From positions 1 to 6,340 of the forward strand of contig JAQVEY010000148.1 of NCBI GenBank assembly GCA_028697515.1: a stretch of 6,340 bases of DNA. The letters are read 5' to 3'. A program made the position numbers and the translations under genes. Positions 4,866-6,340 of the stretch are shown in pieces. The notes beneath the pieces were generated by a model. The model saw only the letters and a program-made list of their open reading frames with translations. It searched no databases and was not told the origin of the DNA. This stretch comes from Bacteroidales bacterium. GTDB lineage: Bacteria > Bacteroidota > Bacteroidia > Bacteroidales > ML635J-15. The first letter of the stretch is position 1; each line of letters opens with the position of its first letter.

Positions 4866-6340
4866 CTATAACTTGACAAATTTTGATTTAATCTCTCTCC
4901 CTGATTTGGTAATAACTGAATAATAGTAAACCGAATTAGACCAATCCTTTATTTCGACAACTATACGATTGTTTCTTCCTTCCGAAATATACACTTCCTT
5001 TCCTTGTAAATCATATATTATCAATCTATCTATTTCTTCTGATGACTCAAAGTAAATCTCATCTTCGCAAGGATTCGGATATACCAAAATGCTTTCATCA
5101 TACTTACTTAAAGGCACAAAACTGCAAGTGTCAAAACCAACTACAATAGTATCAGTATATGTACAATTATCATCAGTAAATTCAACGTAAACGTAAGAAG
5201 GATCATATCCATTATAACCTACTTCGTAGGTGTCGGAATAACCGTTCGCTTGTCCATTAGTCATCCATAAATATGTATTATAAACAATTGAATTATCAAT
5301 ACTTAAAATCACTGATTCTCCATAACAAATTGTTGTGTCTGTAATATCAAAATCATTATTCGAATAATCAACAACCAAAACAGAATCTATTGTCGAACAG
5401 CCAAATTCATTTGTTACGGTGAGATAATATGTGCCAGCACTCCAAACATAAAGATGATTGTTTAACGAACCGTTAGACCAATGATAATCAAAGAATCCTT
5501 CAGGAGCTTCTACGTGTACAAAACTTTCGGAACATCTGTACAAAGTGTCATAAATATTTATTACGGGATAAGTTCCGGTTATGGACAACACAACAGTTGC
5601 TGTGTCATAGCAACCCAAGCTATTGTATGCATATACCGCAATCTGAGGATTGGTTGTTACAGGGACAAAACAGTGAGGTCCTTCACCTGAAAAATAAATC
5701 ATACTACCATCAAAAATTTCCCATTCCACAGATGTCAATCCCACAGTTTCTCCATTATATACAACACATACTTCATCACCCTGACAATTTCCACCCGTTA
5801 TTGCCATCATTGCCTGTGGTGGAGTTGATATGTCAGTAAATAAATGGTTTGATTCTGCAGTAGAGCTTGTAGCACATGATACAGTATTTGTAACAATAAC
5901 ATATATTTCTTCATTATCTGCAAAATCATTACTGCCATAAGTTGGGGAATTTGTACCTACCTCTAAACCATTTCTGTACCATTGATAAGTTGGCGATATC
6001 CCACAATTCTCAGGATTTGCAGTAAACTCAACATAATAATCAACACATGCTTCACCACTTGGATTGCTTACAATTGAAACTGATGGTGTAACCGTCCCTG
6101 ACAAAGGAGGCAAATCTGACCAAACGGTATCAAAACAACCATTTACATCATAAGCGGCAGCTTCAATATAAACCTCATCAAAAACCGGAGTAAAACAATG
6201 AGGTCCTTCTCCCGAATAGTAATATGGATCTAAACCATCCATAATAAGCCATTCTACATGATCTAAGCCGACAGTTTCGCCTGAATATTCGACACAAATT
6301 TCTTCGCCAGAACATGTGCCTCCACTTAATATTGTAAACC
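4866..6340 (-). CDS. Multidomain Ig-like/PKD-like surface protein with T9SS type A sorting domain, 5' end outside window
   Basis: The last 490 residues are visible. The frame is open from the stop at 4868-4866 to the window edge, and the first ATG in it (6242) is internal: the 32 residues before it belong to a module repeated later. This is therefore a 5'-truncated view of a longer protein. In order there is module A1 (about residues 5-78), an Ig-like domain with PTYQWYRNG at 116-124 (about 85-165), module A2 (about 181-253), an Ig-like domain with YHWSNG and GTYYLTVTNEFGC (about 259-325), and another with TICYGESV (336-343) and YLWMTNG. The C-terminal sorting domain is at about 416-490, with YPNP at 420-423, IYDLQGKEV and a final KFVKL. 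Such tails direct export through the type IX system and attachment to, or release from, the cell surface. The protein is rich in Cys, Tyr and Asn, with paired cysteines suggesting disulfides. No enzymatic domain is visible; adhesion or a structural role is an inference. A terminator follows. Confidence 0.9.
   Translation of the reverse strand, partial: FTILSGGTCSGEEICVEYSGETVGLDHVEWLIMDGLDPYYYSGEGPHCFTPVFDEVYIEAAAYDVNGCFDTVWSDLPPLSGTVTPSVSIVSNPSGEACVDYYVEFTANPENCGISPTYQWYRNGLEVGTNSPTYGSNDFADNEEIYVIVTNTVSCATSSTAESNHLFTDISTPPQAMMAITGGNCQGDEVCVVYNGETVGLTSVEWEIFDGSMIYFSGEGPHCFVPVTTNPQIAVYAYNSLGCYDTATVVLSITGTYPVINIYDTLYRCSESFVHVEAPEGFFDYHWSNGSLNNHLYVWSAGTYYLTVTNEFGCSTIDSVLVVDYSNNDFDITDTTICYGESVILSIDNSIVYNTYLWMTNGQANGYSDTYEVGYNGYDPSYVYVEFTDDNCTYTDTIVVGFDTCSFVPLSKYDESILVYPNPCEDEIYFESSEEIDRLIIYDLQGKEVYISEGRNNRIVVEIKDWSNSVYYYSVITKSGREIKSKFVKL
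4869..5093 (-). other. T9SS type A C-terminal sorting domain
   Basis: The last 75 residues of the surface protein match the Por secretion-system tail pattern: ILVYPNPCEDEIYF, then LIIYDLQGKEVY, a segment with VVEIKDWSNSVYYYSV, and a C-terminal KSKFVKL. This is the beta-sandwich signal recognised by the type IX machinery. The usual GxY in the third segment is replaced here by NSVYYYS, a modest departure. In the family the domain is normally removed after export. Confidence 0.88.
5580..5798 (-). repeat. Module A2, second copy of the four-cysteine Ig-like module
   Basis: Residues 181-253 of the visible protein run from TGGNCQGDEVC through GETVGL and SGEGPHCF to NSLGCYDT. Cys185, 191, 223 and 243 match Cys9, 15, 48 and 68 of the upstream copy, a period of 175-176 residues (about 525 nt). 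The one-residue shift comes from a shorter loop before SGEGPHCF. Confidence 0.85.
6105..6326 (-). repeat. Module A1, first visible copy of the four-cysteine Ig-like module
   Basis: Residues 5-78 of the visible protein run from SGGTCSGEEIC through GETVGLDHVEW and SGEGPHCF to VNGCFDT. It is homologous to the module at 5580-5798, with strongest conservation around GETVGL and SGEGPHCF. The DNA is also recognisably similar there, with ATGAGGTCCTTC near 6199 against GTGAGGTCCTTC near 5672. The copy starts almost at the window edge, so further copies upstream are possible. Confidence 0.85.

Noticed and set aside
5481..5839. Short plus-strand reading frames opposite the T9SS surface-protein gene
   Set aside because: They are antisense to module A2 and the next Ig-like domain, and look like shadows of that coding sequence.
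6240..6242. ATG at 6242 as the true start of the T9SS surface protein
   Set aside because: The frame is open upstream to the window edge and encodes the first part of a module that is repeated at 5580-5798. No signal peptide follows this ATG.
1..6340. CRISPR array, insertion sequence, tRNA or a defence or biosynthetic system
   Set aside because: No regularly spaced direct repeats, transposase motifs, terminal inverted repeats or tRNA-like stems were seen; the genes are household enzymes plus two exported proteins.

Overview
The window looks like chromosomal DNA of a member of the Bacteroidota. The evidence is AT-rich sequence, start codons without Shine-Dalgarno motifs, promoter-like TAnnTTTG elements, an IspG of the long form with a large central insert, and a surface protein ending in a type IX secretion (T9SS) type A sorting domain with a YPNP motif. 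Genus and species cannot be told from this.

Layout. Positions 1-781 (minus) hold most of thiL, thiamine-monophosphate kinase, cut at its 3' end by the window edge. A short divergent promoter region (782-882) separates it from a plus-strand pair. The first of the pair is an exported protein of unknown function, built from about nine degenerate repeats of about 35 residues (883-1989). The second is queG, epoxyqueuosine reductase (1982-2899), which overlaps the first by 8 nt. Converging on queG with only 9 nt between the stop codons is ispG (2909-4738, minus), of the MEP isoprenoid pathway. Upstream of ispG lie its own promoter-like element and then a clear intrinsic terminator (4816-4842) that ends the next minus-strand gene. 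That gene (4866-6340) is a multidomain, Ig-like surface protein carrying a T9SS C-terminal signal. It is open at its 5' end: the frame runs uninterrupted to the window edge, and the residues before the first internal ATG are part of a repeated module.

Three genes are conserved cofactor, tRNA-modification or isoprenoid enzymes: thiL makes thiamine diphosphate, queG finishes queuosine in tRNA, and ispG makes HMBPP. They do not form one operon. QueG and IspG both carry iron-sulfur clusters. The less ordinary material is the exported repeat protein joined to queG and the modular T9SS substrate. I see no phage, insertion sequence, CRISPR array, tRNA, rRNA or defence cassette, and nothing that convincingly makes a new multi-gene system. 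Apart from the gene starts and ends discussed, no stretch over 300 bases lacks a gene.
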